Part shown: positions 55,186 through 64,000 of the stretch, piece by piece
Numbering within the stretch: the first letter of the stretch is position 1
Layout: every line of letters begins with the position of its first letter
Assembly: GCA_965204465.1 (NCBI GenBank)
Contig: CBDBES010000002.1
Location: 496,001-560,000, forward strand
Length of the DNA stretch: 64,000 bases
Direction: 5' to 3'
Source of the DNA: CBDBES01 sp965204465
GTDB lineage: Bacteria > Spirochaetota > Leptospiria > Turneriellales > CBDBES01
Notes under the pieces: model-generated
The model's database searches: none
What the model was told of the DNA's origin: nothing
Seen by the model: only the letters and a program-made list of their open reading frames with translations
Translations under genes and position numbers: made by a program

Positions 55186-56910
55186 TCAATTGTTTTTTAA
55201 TAAGCTCCTGGCATAATCCATAGCAGAGACAGTTATCTCTTCCCCCCCAACCATCCTGGCTATTTCCTGTATCCTTTGTTCATTACTCAAAAGTTTTATT
55301 TTTATATCAGATGATCCGGATTCTTTGGTCACCTTGAAATGCAGAATAGATTTTGCTGAAATAGAGGCAATCTGATGCAGATGAGTGATTACGATCACCT
55401 GGGCATTTGCAGATAAAGAAGCGACTTTTTTGCCAACTACTTCTGCGATTCTACCCCCTATTCCGGAATCTACTTCATCAAATATCATCGTAGCCACAGG
55501 ATCAGAATCGATGATCACTTTTTTAAAAGCAAGCATGATACGGCTCATCTCTCCCCCAGATATAGTATTTTTTAAAGATCGTAAAATTCCATTTTGAGAT
55601 GTAGAGATCAAAAATTCTACATGATCCAATCCATTTTTATGGATCATATATCTCTTATCTTTATCCTGAGGAGAAATATAAATTCCATCTTCCCCAAAAT
55701 CCCATTTAATGGAAGTGCGCAATACAGTGTCTGACATCCCCAGATCCTTTAATTCTTTTTGAACATTTTGCTCTAAACCTTTAGATCCTTCTTTTCTTAA
55801 GGCAGAAAGTTCAGTTGCCATATCTGTTATTTTCTTCTCTAAATATTTGATCTCTTCTCTGATCTTAGCCTCTTCTTCAGTGGATATTTCTATTCCTTCA
55901 TATTCATCTATGGCTTTTTGTAAATAATCCAATACTTCTTTTACATTAGAACCATACTTTTTGAACAATCCATAGATCATATCAATGCGATTTCTTATAT
56001 TCTGTAATTTTTCAGGTTCTGCTTTGATATATTCCATATATTGCCGGATGGAATGATTCACCTCTTCCAATCCATAATAAGCATTCTCCATACTCTTGAA
56101 TGTATCTACCAGGGATGCATCATACTCTGATACTTTTTCTATATTTTTCTTAATGATGGATGTATTCTTTAAAATAGAATCTTCCGATTGGCTTAATAAC
56201 CGATATCCTTCCGAAATAAGTTCTAAAATGGACTCTGCATTCGCCAGTGTTTTTTCTTGGGAGAGCATATCTTCTAGCTCTTTATCATTCGTTAATCTGG
56301 CTCCTTCAATTTCATTTATTTCATGCTTTAAAATGTCTAGCCGTCGATTCTTTTCTTTTTCATCTAAAGAGACGCTCTTTAATTTTTGCCTTAATTTTGT
56401 ATATTGGCTATACAGTTGCATTAGCTCATCTGCCTTCGACTTCAATCCTGAGTATCTGTCTAAAATAGACAAATGAGTTGTTGTCCTCAGAATATTCTGA
56501 TGCTCATTCTGACCATGGATATCTACTAAATAAGAACCAATCTCCTTTAAAAGAGAAACAGGAACCTGTTGCGCATTAATAAAACTTCTTCCTTTTGCAT
56601 TGATATTGATCTCTCTTTTAAGAATAAGGATATTCTCTGAAGAATCTATTCCTCTTTCATATAAAACCTTAGAAATAGCATTGGCTCTTTTATTTTTACT
56701 AAAATCAAAATCCCCCTGTACGAAAGCCATACTGGATCCAGTCCGGATCAGGTCTGTGGTTGCCTTACCCCCCAAAACAAGATTTAATGCGCCTAATATG
56801 ATTGACTTTCCAGCTCCAGTCTCCCCTGTGATCAAATTGAGCCCCTCTCCAAAAGAAAGGCTTAATTGTTTGATCAGAGTAAAATCTTTTATGTATAATT
56901 GTTGCAGCAT
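55186..56910 (-). CDS. recN: DNA repair protein RecN
   Basis: 574 residues, usual length. SMC-like ATPase for double-strand break repair. Walker A GETGAGKSI near 30-38, signature NTISGGEMSRIMLAFK near 446-461, Walker B MIFDEVDSGIGGRIAE near 475-490. The C-terminal VGGEEITVSAMDYARSLL is conserved. Starts straight after the aroK stop (bases 56911-56913), so it is translated with aroK. Confidence 0.96.
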   Translation of the reverse strand: MLQQLYIKDFTLIKQLSLSFGEGLNLITGETGAGKSIILGALNLVLGGKATTDLIRTGSSMAFVQGDFDFSKNKRANAISKVLYERGIDSSENILILKREININAKGRSFINAQQVPVSLLKEIGSYLVDIHGQNEHQNILRTTTHLSILDRYSGLKSKADELMQLYSQYTKLRQKLKSVSLDEKEKNRRLDILKHEINEIEGARLTNDKELEDMLSQEKTLANAESILELISEGYRLLSQSEDSILKNTSIIKKNIEKVSEYDASLVDTFKSMENAYYGLEEVNHSIRQYMEYIKAEPEKLQNIRNRIDMIYGLFKKYGSNVKEVLDYLQKAIDEYEGIEISTEEEAKIREEIKYLEKKITDMATELSALRKEGSKGLEQNVQKELKDLGMSDTVLRTSIKWDFGEDGIYISPQDKDKRYMIHKNGLDHVEFLISTSQNGILRSLKNTISGGEMSRIMLAFKKVIIDSDPVATMIFDEVDSGIGGRIAEVVGKKVASLSANAQVIVITHLHQIASISAKSILHFKVTKESGSSDIKIKLLSNEQRIQEIARMVGGEEITVSAMDYARSLLKNN

Positions 56911-57435
56911 TCAAATACCTGGTTTAAATATCTGTATTATCCTTTCCACTGCTTGTTTAATCGTTGTATCCGTTGTATCCACTATTGCATGGCATGCCTC
57001 TTTAAACCAAACGGAACGTCTTTCATATATTTCCTCCATGGAAATATTTGCTTCATTAAGTGTTGGTCTTTGTGGAGTAGGCTGAATTTTACTGAGTCTA
57101 TCTAGTATTTTGTCTTTAGGAATATATAGATAAATTGTAAAAAAAGTGTCTTTTAATATACTTATATTTTCATTTGAACGCGTTCCAGATACATTTTCTA
57201 CAATACCCCCCCCCGTATCTAATAATAGTGGTGTTTCTTCCATAAGAGAAATTTCTTTCAAATAAACAGACTCTAGTTTCCTAAATTCAGGCCATCCATT
57301 CTTGCTTACGATTTCTTGAATTTTCATTTTACTCTTATCTTCAATATATTGATCCATAGAAATCAAGCGAAGTTTCCAGATAGAAGCAAGTTCCTTTGCG
57401 ATCGTGGATTTGCCTACTCCCCTGAAGCCGATCAA
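56911..57435 (-). CDS. aroK: Shikimate kinase, start region disrupted at an A11 tract
   Basis: As written, the frame runs from TTG 57435 for 174 residues. Walker A is GFRGVGKST (near 3-11), the shikimate-binding block is WPEFRKLE then LDTGGGIVENV, and RLSKIQPTPQRPTL is the lid region. Kinases of this family normally have a beta strand before the Walker A Gly, and that strand (PKVALI) is readable just upstream but without a start codon. An ATG at 57527, ten bases after aroE ends, opens a frame that joins this one only if the A run 57493-57503 has 12 instead of 11. The full gene would then be 205 residues. Confidence 0.88.
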   Translation of the reverse strand: MIGFRGVGKSTIAKELASIWKLRLISMDQYIEDKSKMKIQEIVSKNGWPEFRKLESVYLKEISLMEETPLLLDTGGGIVENVSGTRSNENISILKDTFFTIYLYIPKDKILDRLSKIQPTPQRPTLNEANISMEEIYERRSVWFKEACHAIVDTTDTTIKQAVERIIQIFKPGI

Positions 57436-57537
57436 CGCTACTTTGGGAGATGTAGGTTTCTGTTTTTGAGAATATTCTTCTTTAGAATATACTTTTTTTT
57501 TTTATGGGAGGATTGTTTTATTGTCATATCGCTAATT

Positions 57538-58437
57538 CTATAAAAGCTGTTTTTTGAGAGCTTTCCTCATGGTTTCTACGGGAGCTTTTTTACCGGTTAA
57601 AATTTTGAATTGTAATGCCCCCTGAAAAAGCAGCATATTATATCCAAGTATATATTTGATCTTCTTTTTTTGAGCCATTGAAATGAGCCTCGTATTTTGT
57701 GGATTGTATACTATATCGAATATACATTGATGTTTAAATAAAAAATCTGAAGAAAGAGGGCTTTTATTTTCTGCATATCCTTTCATTCCTATTGATGTGG
57801 TATTGATGATCATGTCATAAGGTTCTAACTGAGCAGGATATTTTAATTGTTGAAAATTTTTCTTCCATCTTTTTTTATTATGCTCAGGGGATGGGAAAAG
57901 CAGCTTTTCAATTTTAACATTATTTTTATCAATTTTTAGACTTCTGGCAAGCTGATCAGAAGTACTTTTATTTCGAGATAGAATACCTATTTGAGAAATA
58001 TCATTCTCCAAAAGAGAGAAACAAATAGCCCTTGCCGCTCCTCCTGATCCAATGATCAATATTTTTTTACCTCTAAGATCAAATCCTGATTCCTGAATCG
58101 ATTGAATGGCCCCAGCACCATCCGTATTATATCCCTTTAATAAATTATTTTTATTACATTTGACTGTATTTACAGAACCGATCCGTAAGGCCAAAGGATC
58201 AATTTCATCTAATATTCTTCTTATTTTAACTTTATAAGGGATGGTTACGGATATTCCCCGGATATTTAATTTTTTTAAGCAATGCTTTAAACCCGTTAAA
58301 TTTTTTATGGGAAATGCCACATACACCGCATTATATTTTTCATTTTTGAAGGCTGCATTATACATTGCAGGAGAAAATGAATGATTGATTGGATTCCCTA
58401 TAATTGCATATATACGGGTATGAGCATCTATTTGCAT
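57538..58437 (-). CDS. aroE: Shikimate dehydrogenase
   Basis: 299 residues. Reduces 3-dehydroshikimate with NADPH, one step before AroK. The substrate block is NPINHSFSPAMYNAAF and the catalytic Lys lies in ISVTIPYKVKI (near 69). NTDGAGAIQS and the dinucleotide-binding GSGGAARAICFSLL follow, then INTTSIGM. Upstream is the VKOR gene, 30 bases away. Next to aroK and recN on the same strand. Confidence 0.95.
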   Translation of the reverse strand: MQIDAHTRIYAIIGNPINHSFSPAMYNAAFKNEKYNAVYVAFPIKNLTGLKHCLKKLNIRGISVTIPYKVKIRRILDEIDPLALRIGSVNTVKCNKNNLLKGYNTDGAGAIQSIQESGFDLRGKKILIIGSGGAARAICFSLLENDISQIGILSRNKSTSDQLARSLKIDKNNVKIEKLLFPSPEHNKKRWKKNFQQLKYPAQLEPYDMIINTTSIGMKGYAENKSPLSSDFLFKHQCIFDIVYNPQNTRLISMAQKKKIKYILGYNMLLFQGALQFKILTGKKAPVETMRKALKKQLL

Positions 58438-58467
58438 TATTGAATAGAGTAATTATAGTTCAAAATA

Positions 58468-59712
58468 TTATTCTTCGATGGAACCAAATTTTCTCTGGGC
58501 TTCATGCCTCAATAATCTATCTAAAAAATAATCTATTGGAAGACTACGAACCCTTTTCCCATTAATAAATATAGAGGGAGTTCCTGATACATTCAGTTTA
58601 TTTCCTAGCTCAATATCATCTACAATGGTTTTTTTGGTCGAACCTCTCTTAATGCAAGCATTCATTTGACTTACATTAAGACCTGCTGAGTTAAATATGG
58701 CATTCAAATCACTATCCGTAACTGATCTTTTTCTTAAAAATTCACCTTGCTTTTCAAAAATAGAGTCATGTATTTTCCAGAATTTATTCATATCTGACTG
58801 TTGGGCGCAAAAAGATGCATAAGACAATTTGCAGGATCCATTATGAAAATCTCTTTTGATATTTTGATTGCATTCTTTGTCTAAAGGAAAATGCTTATAC
58901 ACGATCCTTACAGAATTTTCATATTTTTCAAATATATCTTTTATTTTACTGCTCGCTTTCTTGCAATGGCCACATAGGAAATCGGAAAACTCTACAATAG
59001 TGATAATAGGATCGGAGGCTCCTTTATAAGCAGAATGTTTTACAGGTATTTCTTTAGCATCAGTACCATCATATTGCTTTTTAAATGATTCCCATGCTTG
59101 TTGTAAAAGTTCACTGGGATTATTGGATCTTGGCCCTGTGGAGGATTTAGCATATACATAGATAAAAGCGTCTATTAAAAATACAGAGAATAAGGAAAAT
59201 AAGAATAGAACTATAAAAACAGTGCTTTTGGAAACCAACCAGGAAAAATCCGGAATGATCTGAAACTTTTTCTGTACTTTATTTTTATTTAATAAGATGA
59301 TCACACAAGTCAAAATGGTGATCGTACATAAATATGTAATGAGACACAGGTTACATACCCTTTCAATCACTATAAGAGAATAAAGCAAAAGGCCAATATC
59401 GACTACAATAGCCAATGCAGAGAGAGAGAAAATTATCTTTAAAAGAGAATTTTCCTTTACTTTGTAATAAAAAAGTGCCAATACAAATACGATCCCATAG
59501 TAAATAAAGCCCCAAAAAGCGATAGGAAGTCCCAGAAAAATAGAAGCATCGGATCGGTTTACCTGTTCACAATCAGATGCACCTTCCGCACCGCATACAG
59601 CTTCTACGATCGCAGACTTGCTATAGGGGTCTAAATGATGCTTTAATAGTACCCCCGATAAAAAAATCCCCACAAAGGCAGAAACAATCAAAATGATTTT
59701 ACATATTTTCAT
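58468..59712 (-). CDS. VKOR-DsbA fusion (disulfide-forming membrane protein)
   Basis: 414 residues. Five hydrophobic segments form a vitamin-K-epoxide-reductase domain (about 1-150), with the first Cys pair in VCGAEGASDCEQVNRS and the redox CxxC in VCNLC (near 118-121). After one more membrane helix (about 160-185) comes a periplasmic thioredoxin-like domain (about 220-405) with CGHC (near 248-251), then GTPSIFING, the cis-Pro strand. It would make disulfide bonds in exported proteins, replacing separate DsbB and DsbA. Confidence 0.93.
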   Translation of the reverse strand: MKICKIILIVSAFVGIFLSGVLLKHHLDPYSKSAIVEAVCGAEGASDCEQVNRSDASIFLGLPIAFWGFIYYGIVFVLALFYYKVKENSLLKIIFSLSALAIVVDIGLLLYSLIVIERVCNLCLITYLCTITILTCVIILLNKNKVQKKFQIIPDFSWLVSKSTVFIVLFLFSLFSVFLIDAFIYVYAKSSTGPRSNNPSELLQQAWESFKKQYDGTDAKEIPVKHSAYKGASDPIITIVEFSDFLCGHCKKASSKIKDIFEKYENSVRIVYKHFPLDKECNQNIKRDFHNGSCKLSYASFCAQQSDMNKFWKIHDSIFEKQGEFLRKRSVTDSDLNAIFNSAGLNVSQMNACIKRGSTKKTIVDDIELGNKLNVSGTPSIFINGKRVRSLPIDYFLDRLLRHEAQRKFGSIEE

Positions 59713-59795
59713 AATAATTCAAAACCACTAAAATTTTCTAAAAAAGCACGTCAATTTATTTTCTTTCTTTTTTTTTATGTATGCAAAAATACCCC

Positions 59796-60314
59796 GAGCC
59801 TGTGCCTCAACTTAAAAACATTTACATTTTTGAGTTTTTTATTTTTTATGTCCCATGAACAATAGATTTGCACAAAGCGATAAAGATCAACTTATGATGT
59901 TTTCCCGTACTCTGGGAGATAATCTTGATAAGAATCACGAAATTTATGCATTTGTTAAGCTTTTGGATACAATTGACATGAATCCTTTTCTATAGAGATA
60001 TTCACATGAGGGTGGTAAAGCATATCATCCTTCTTTAATGTTAGGAGTTTTACTCTATGGTTTTCATCGTGGTTGGAGAAGTAGCAGAGAACTTCAAAAG
60101 GCTTGTGAAGAAAACGATGCAATGCACTATCTTGTTGGTGGAAATAAAATAAAATCATATTTAGCAAAAGGATACGGGAACAGCTTGTATAGATCAGGAA
60201 ATTAGGAAATTATTTCGTATTTTCGAGAAAGAATATCAAAAAACCTTCGGGAACAAAAAATACGATATAGATTACAATGTAGTAAATTATTCTTCTGTGT
60301 TGAGGCACAGACTC
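59796..60314 (+). mobile_element. IS1182-type relic, long copy (519 bp)
   Basis: Ends GAGCCTGTGCCTCAAC (59796-59811) and GTTGAGGCACAGACTC (60299-60314) form the inverted repeat. Inside, from ATG 59855, is the transposase start MNNRFAQSDKDQLMMFSRTL to NPFL, an in-frame TAG at codon 47, then the readable family block YSHEGGKAYHPSLMLGVLLY and SSRELQKACEENDAMHYLVGGN, then loss of the rest. Not active. With its flanks it fills the 740-base gene-free stretch between the VKOR and protease genes. Confidence 0.8.
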
Positions 60315-60349
60315 ATATGTGTACAAAGTACAGCCTAACGGCATTGGTT
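60314..60349 (+). repeat. Solo copy of the IS481-end repeat beside the IS1182-type relic
   Basis: CATATGTGTACAAAGTACAG then CCTAACGGCATTGGTT. The junction with the relic is the same as at 27467/27468, in mirror orientation. Confidence 0.8.
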
Positions 60350-60407
60350 ATTGTAAAAAAATTAAGCAAACTGTTTGACATAGTGGGTGTTCCAATTAGA
60401 ATGGCGT

Positions 60408-60424
60408 TCCACTTAATAAGTGGA
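60408..60424. repeat. Perfect 17-base palindrome near the protease gene end
   Basis: TCCACTTAATAAGTGGA, 29 bases beyond the protease stop. It could be an operator or a weak terminator; no T run follows on the minus strand. Confidence 0.4.
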
Positions 60425-60452
60425 GGTTCATAAAAAAATGAATAAGTGCTTT

Positions 60453-61382
60453 TTAATTAGAGTCTGAATAAATTTTTTCTAGCTTAGAAATATACGAGCT
60501 TAGGAATTTATAAATTGCATCTCTATGAACGGCAAAGCTTACTGTACGGGCATACGCCATGAATCCTAGTGGATGTCCGGGGGTAGGTATCATTTCATTC
60601 ATGTTCAAAGCTTTTGTAGATACCCCTACCATATAGAAATCATCTTCCCCTAGCTCTAAAAATATGGGGGAACCACTCTCACCTTGGTAAATGGCAATAG
60701 TAGAAAGCATTTCATTTTCTATTTTAGATGGTAGATTTTTAGTCAATTCAGCAACTTTTTTAGGTTTAAATTCTAATAGGAATCCCTTTTTTTCAAATAA
60801 AGTTGAATTGGGCGGTAAAATAAAAGTACCTGCATGTTCTATATGCTTTTCTCTGTCATATACGTCTTTACCTCCATAGTCTAATTTATATCCTGTATGC
60901 TCTACCATATCTCCAATCAAGCCTATAAACTCTGAAACTTTAGCTCCAGTCTTAGGAATTTCTTTATACAGATGAAGATAAGCTTCCCCGATAGGAGCTT
61001 GATTGATAAGTTTCAATAAGGCCAGGTCTTTGATTTTATCTATATGTGAAATTTCAAATTTTCCCGATTTATTTTTAAATTCTCCTCTTTGAGACTGCTT
61101 GATCAAACGAACATCATCATACCCTGGGATAATACGGTTGATCACATGATGATTCGTAAGAAATAAATTCTTAGTGATCTGTACAGCCCTCCCCAAAGTA
61201 GATGTACTCGATTGTATATCGAATAATAATTCCTGAATTTCTTTCTTATTCAATTTTTTATTTGGATCATATTTTAAAAAACTTATAAGAGCCTCGCGTT
61301 CTAACTTTTCTGGTTTTTCTTTACAACCATTCAATAAGAATGAAAATATTAAAAGTATATATATTCTTTTTTTTGTTTTCAT
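60453..61382 (-). CDS. Trypsin-like serine protease lipoprotein
   Basis: 309 residues. Signal peptide with lipobox SFLLNGCK (Cys near 20). The catalytic triad of a chymotrypsin fold is visible: His in LTNHHVINR (near 77), Asp in IKDLALLKL (near 118), and Ser in YQGESGSPIFLE (near 238). There is no PDZ domain, unlike DegP/HtrA. It is therefore a short surface or periplasmic protease. The 98 bases to the divergent helicase gene would hold both promoters. Confidence 0.85.
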   Translation of the reverse strand: MKTKKRIYILLIFSFLLNGCKEKPEKLEREALISFLKYDPNKKLNKKEIQELLFDIQSSTSTLGRAVQITKNLFLTNHHVINRIIPGYDDVRLIKQSQRGEFKNKSGKFEISHIDKIKDLALLKLINQAPIGEAYLHLYKEIPKTGAKVSEFIGLIGDMVEHTGYKLDYGGKDVYDREKHIEHAGTFILPPNSTLFEKKGFLLEFKPKKVAELTKNLPSKIENEMLSTIAIYQGESGSPIFLELGEDDFYMVGVSTKALNMNEMIPTPGHPLGFMAYARTVSFAVHRDAIYKFLSSYISKLEKIYSDSN

Positions 61383-61480
61383 ATTCTGTTAGTTCATTTC
61401 AGATAAATATACTTTCCAAAAATGAAATGATTTGCATTCTTGTCAATCATTTATTAGTATGACTTGATCAAAGAAAAATC

Positions 61481-64000
61481 ATGATTCTGAAGCAATTTCA
61501 TCCTGCAGTTTATGAATGGTTTCGTAAAGCATTCAAGACACCTACTAAAATTCAAGATCAGGCATGGCCTGCGATCAAGAAAAATAAAAATACACTCATT
61601 GCAGCCCCAACAGGTTCTGGGAAAACACTGGCAGCCTTCTTAGCGGTCATAGATGAACTCATAAGAATGGGATTAGAAGGCAAACTCAGGGAAGAACCCC
61701 AGGTAGTCTATATTTCTCCCCTAAAGGCATTGAGCAATGATATGGAACGCAATTTGCAAATACCTCTTAAAGGAATCAAAGAAGAAATGAAAGCCTCTGG
61801 CTTACCAGAGGTACAGATAAGAGTAGTAGTTCGTACAGGGGATACACCTCAGTCGAAAAGAGTAGCCATGGTGAAGCATCCACCTCATATTCTAGTGACA
61901 ACCCCTGAATCCATGTATTTACTATTGACCAGTGAAAATGGGCGAAATCTATTATCCACTGTTCATACCTTGATCATAGATGAGATTCATGCATTAGTTG
62001 GTAATAAAAGAGGTTCTCATCTATCTTTATCCATGGCAAGATTGGAAAATCTGTCTAATAGAAAACTGAAACGCATTGGATTATCTGCTACACAAAAACC
62101 AATCGAAGGAGTGGCTCACTTTCTGATAGGTACTCCATACAAGAAAAAGGCAGCAGAAAAAAAATTGGATTGTGCGTTAATTGATATAGGCCATAAAAGA
62201 AAGATGGACCTTTCTATTGAAATTCCTCACTCCCCCCTTACTGCTGTTATGTCAAATGAAGTATGGGAAGAAATTTATGATCGTTTAGAAAAATTTATCA
62301 AAGAACACAAAACCACATTGATATTTGTAAACACCAGACGCCTGGCAGAAAGAATGGCGCATAAATTAACGGAAAAAATGGGAGTAGAATTCATAACAGC
62401 CCATCATGGCAGCATGTCAAAAGAACACCGTTTAGACGCAGAGATTCGATTAAAAAAAGGTTCATTGAGGGCATTGGTGGCGACAGCTTCTCTTGAACTT
62501 GGAATAGACATAGGCTTTATCGATCTGGTATGCCAGATGGGTTCGCCAAAATCCATTGGAGCATTTCTACAGAGGGTAGGACGATCCGGCCATACGATAA
62601 ACAAAACTCCTAAAGGGAAATTATTTCCATTAAACCATAATGAACTAATAGAATGCACGGCTATTCTGGAAGCGGTAAAAAACGGTGAGCTAGACCATAT
62701 CCTTATGCCAGAAAAACCTCTGGACATACTGGCGCAACAGATCGTGGCAGAAGTAGCATGTAAAGAATATAAAGAAACAGACCTGTATAAATTAATTCTG
62801 AATGCATACCCTTATCGAAACCTTAGCCGCAATGAATTTAATGAGATCATCTATATGCTCTCCCAGGGATTCACTACTAGAAATGGCAGAAGAAGCGCTT
62901 ATATATATAGAGATATAGTAAATGAGAGGTTAAAAGCTCGTAAAGGTGCTCGCCTTACTGCTCTGGTTTCCGGGGGTGCTATTCCAGATAATTTTGACTT
63001 TGATGTTATTCTGGATCCGAATAATATTTTCATTGGAACGGTCAATGAAGATTTTGCCATTGAAAGTATGGCAGGAGATATTTTTCAATTGGGCAATAAT
63101 TCCTGGAGAATATTACGCATAGAAAATGGCAAAATAAGGGTAGAAGATGCAAAAAATCTTCCGCCAAGTATTCCATTTTGGTTAGGAGAAGCCCCCGGAA
63201 GAAGCGATGTATTATCATTGGCTGTTTCCAGATTACGTGAAAACATATCCAACTATATTGGTGATCCTATCCTTGAACAAGAAAAATATCAGGCAATATC
63301 AAATGAAGACAAAAAAAATGAAGAATGGAAAAATAAGGCAATGCTCTATCTTACAGATCATATTGGGTTGGATACATCTGCAGCGGATCAGGTTGTCATG
63401 TATCTGGCCACTATTAAGGCCACATTAGGCTCCATTCCGACCCAAAAAACCATCGTAATGGAACGATTTTTTGATGAAGTAGGGGATATGCATTTGGTGA
63501 TCCATTCTTCTTTTGGCAGTAGATTGAATCGCGCATGGGGACTGGCATTAAGAAAGCGTTTTTGCAGAAAATTTAATTTTGAATTACAGGCGGCCGCAAA
63601 TGAAGATTCCATTATATTATCTTTGGGAGCGACCCATAGTTTTCCATTGGAAGAAGTATATGATTATTTGAATCCAAAAACAGTACGCCATGTTCTCATC
63701 CAGGCTCTTTTAGATTCTCCCATGTTCCAGGTTCGTTGGCGATGGAATGCCTCCAGGTCATTGGCAGTATTAAGGCGCAGAGCAGGAAAGAAAATTCCCC
63801 CGGTGATTCAGAGAATGCAATCAGAAGATCTGATTTCATTTATATTTCCAGATCAATTGGCATGCCTGGAAAATATAGCAGGAGAACGTGAGATACCGGA
63901 TCATCCACTTGTCAGGCAGACTATTCATGATTGTCTATATGATGCAATGGATATCGAAAAACTAGAAAAGTTGTTAAAGGATATACGGGAACGCAAAATC
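61481..64000 (+). CDS. lhr: Lhr-type large ATP-dependent helicase (3' end outside window)
   Basis: 840 codons from ATG 61481 with no stop before the window edge. DNA-repair helicase of superfamily 2. Motif I is APTGSGKT, motif II DEIH (near 168), motif III LSATQKP, then VNTRRLAERMAHKL, LVATASLELGIDIG and the motif VI QRVGRSGH. After the core, the winged-helix and Lhr-specific regions (VSGGAIPDNFDFDVILDP, GTVNEDFAIESMAGDIFQLGNNSWRILRIE) continue. The frame was checked at several motifs and is unbroken. Confidence 0.93.
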   Translation, partial: MILKQFHPAVYEWFRKAFKTPTKIQDQAWPAIKKNKNTLIAAPTGSGKTLAAFLAVIDELIRMGLEGKLREEPQVVYISPLKALSNDMERNLQIPLKGIKEEMKASGLPEVQIRVVVRTGDTPQSKRVAMVKHPPHILVTTPESMYLLLTSENGRNLLSTVHTLIIDEIHALVGNKRGSHLSLSMARLENLSNRKLKRIGLSATQKPIEGVAHFLIGTPYKKKAAEKKLDCALIDIGHKRKMDLSIEIPHSPLTAVMSNEVWEEIYDRLEKFIKEHKTTLIFVNTRRLAERMAHKLTEKMGVEFITAHHGSMSKEHRLDAEIRLKKGSLRALVATASLELGIDIGFIDLVCQMGSPKSIGAFLQRVGRSGHTINKTPKGKLFPLNHNELIECTAILEAVKNGELDHILMPEKPLDILAQQIVAEVACKEYKETDLYKLILNAYPYRNLSRNEFNEIIYMLSQGFTTRNGRRSAYIYRDIVNERLKARKGARLTALVSGGAIPDNFDFDVILDPNNIFIGTVNEDFAIESMAGDIFQLGNNSWRILRIENGKIRVEDAKNLPPSIPFWLGEAPGRSDVLSLAVSRLRENISNYIGDPILEQEKYQAISNEDKKNEEWKNKAMLYLTDHIGLDTSAADQVVMYLATIKATLGSIPTQKTIVMERFFDEVGDMHLVIHSSFGSRLNRAWGLALRKRFCRKFNFELQAAANEDSIILSLGATHSFPLEEVYDYLNPKTVRHVLIQALLDSPMFQVRWRWNASRSLAVLRRRAGKKIPPVIQRMQSEDLISFIFPDQLACLENIAGEREIPDHPLVRQTIHDCLYDAMDIEKLEKLLKDIRERKI

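Overview
The window comes from a low-GC spirochete, most likely of the order Leptospirales (inference). The evidence is a periplasmic-flagellar cluster flbD-motA-motB-fliL-fliN, a FliA-type sigma factor, many lipoproteins with relaxed lipoboxes, large outer-membrane barrels, and a short SMC protein. No taxonomic marker such as rRNA is present, so genus is not claimed. No tRNA, rRNA or CRISPR array was found. Region 1-9.4 kb (minus strand): rsmA (cut by the window edge) and fliA, then a large surface lipoprotein with fibronectin-III-like repeats, then a run of TPM-domain and lemA genes leading into a HExxH / beta-propeller / barrel protein. Region 9.5-18 kb is a defence island. It holds an Rpn-family nuclease with an apparent internal antitoxin start, a chimeric small gene born from a 61-bp duplication, a methyltransferase-like remnant, and a type I restriction system (hsdR, hsdS, hsdM). 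The HsdS is two identical halves. An internally deleted IS481-type element closes the island. Region 18-23.5 kb: a ferredoxin, then a tight four-gene envelope operon (LpoB-like lipoprotein, COG3014-like TPR protein, solute-binding protein, outer-membrane protein), and a convergent DnaC-like ATPase. Region 23.5-28.8 kb is accessory and decaying: a repeat-rich GLUG-type lipoprotein broken by a one-base frameshift, IS relics, and a frameshifted DUF4437 cupin gene. Region 28.8-33 kb (minus): ppk1 overlapping an MscS channel gene, a MerC-type protein and a small lipoprotein-like protein. Region 33.1-39 kb: a GH97-type glycosidase lipoprotein and an outer-membrane protein, flanked by inverted copies of a hairpin repeat. 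Region 39-55 kb (plus) is core: truncated menF, nfeD, a PilZ gene, a 24-C tract, smc, xseA, DUF454, alr, a second outer-membrane paralog, mlaC-like and tolC-like genes, then the flagellar motor operon. Region 55-61.4 kb (minus): recN, aroK, aroE, a VKOR-DsbA fusion, an IS1182-type relic and a trypsin-like lipoprotein. An Lhr-type helicase gene runs off the right end. Two themes cross the window. First, homopolymer tracts sit in or near genes (C24, G10 in xseA, G9 and A11 in aroK, T13 and T8 at two lipoprotein promoters), and one-base frameshifts occur at three loci, so either phase variation or sequencing error must be considered. Second, one short IS-end repeat recurs at five places, and two relics of another IS sit directly beside it.
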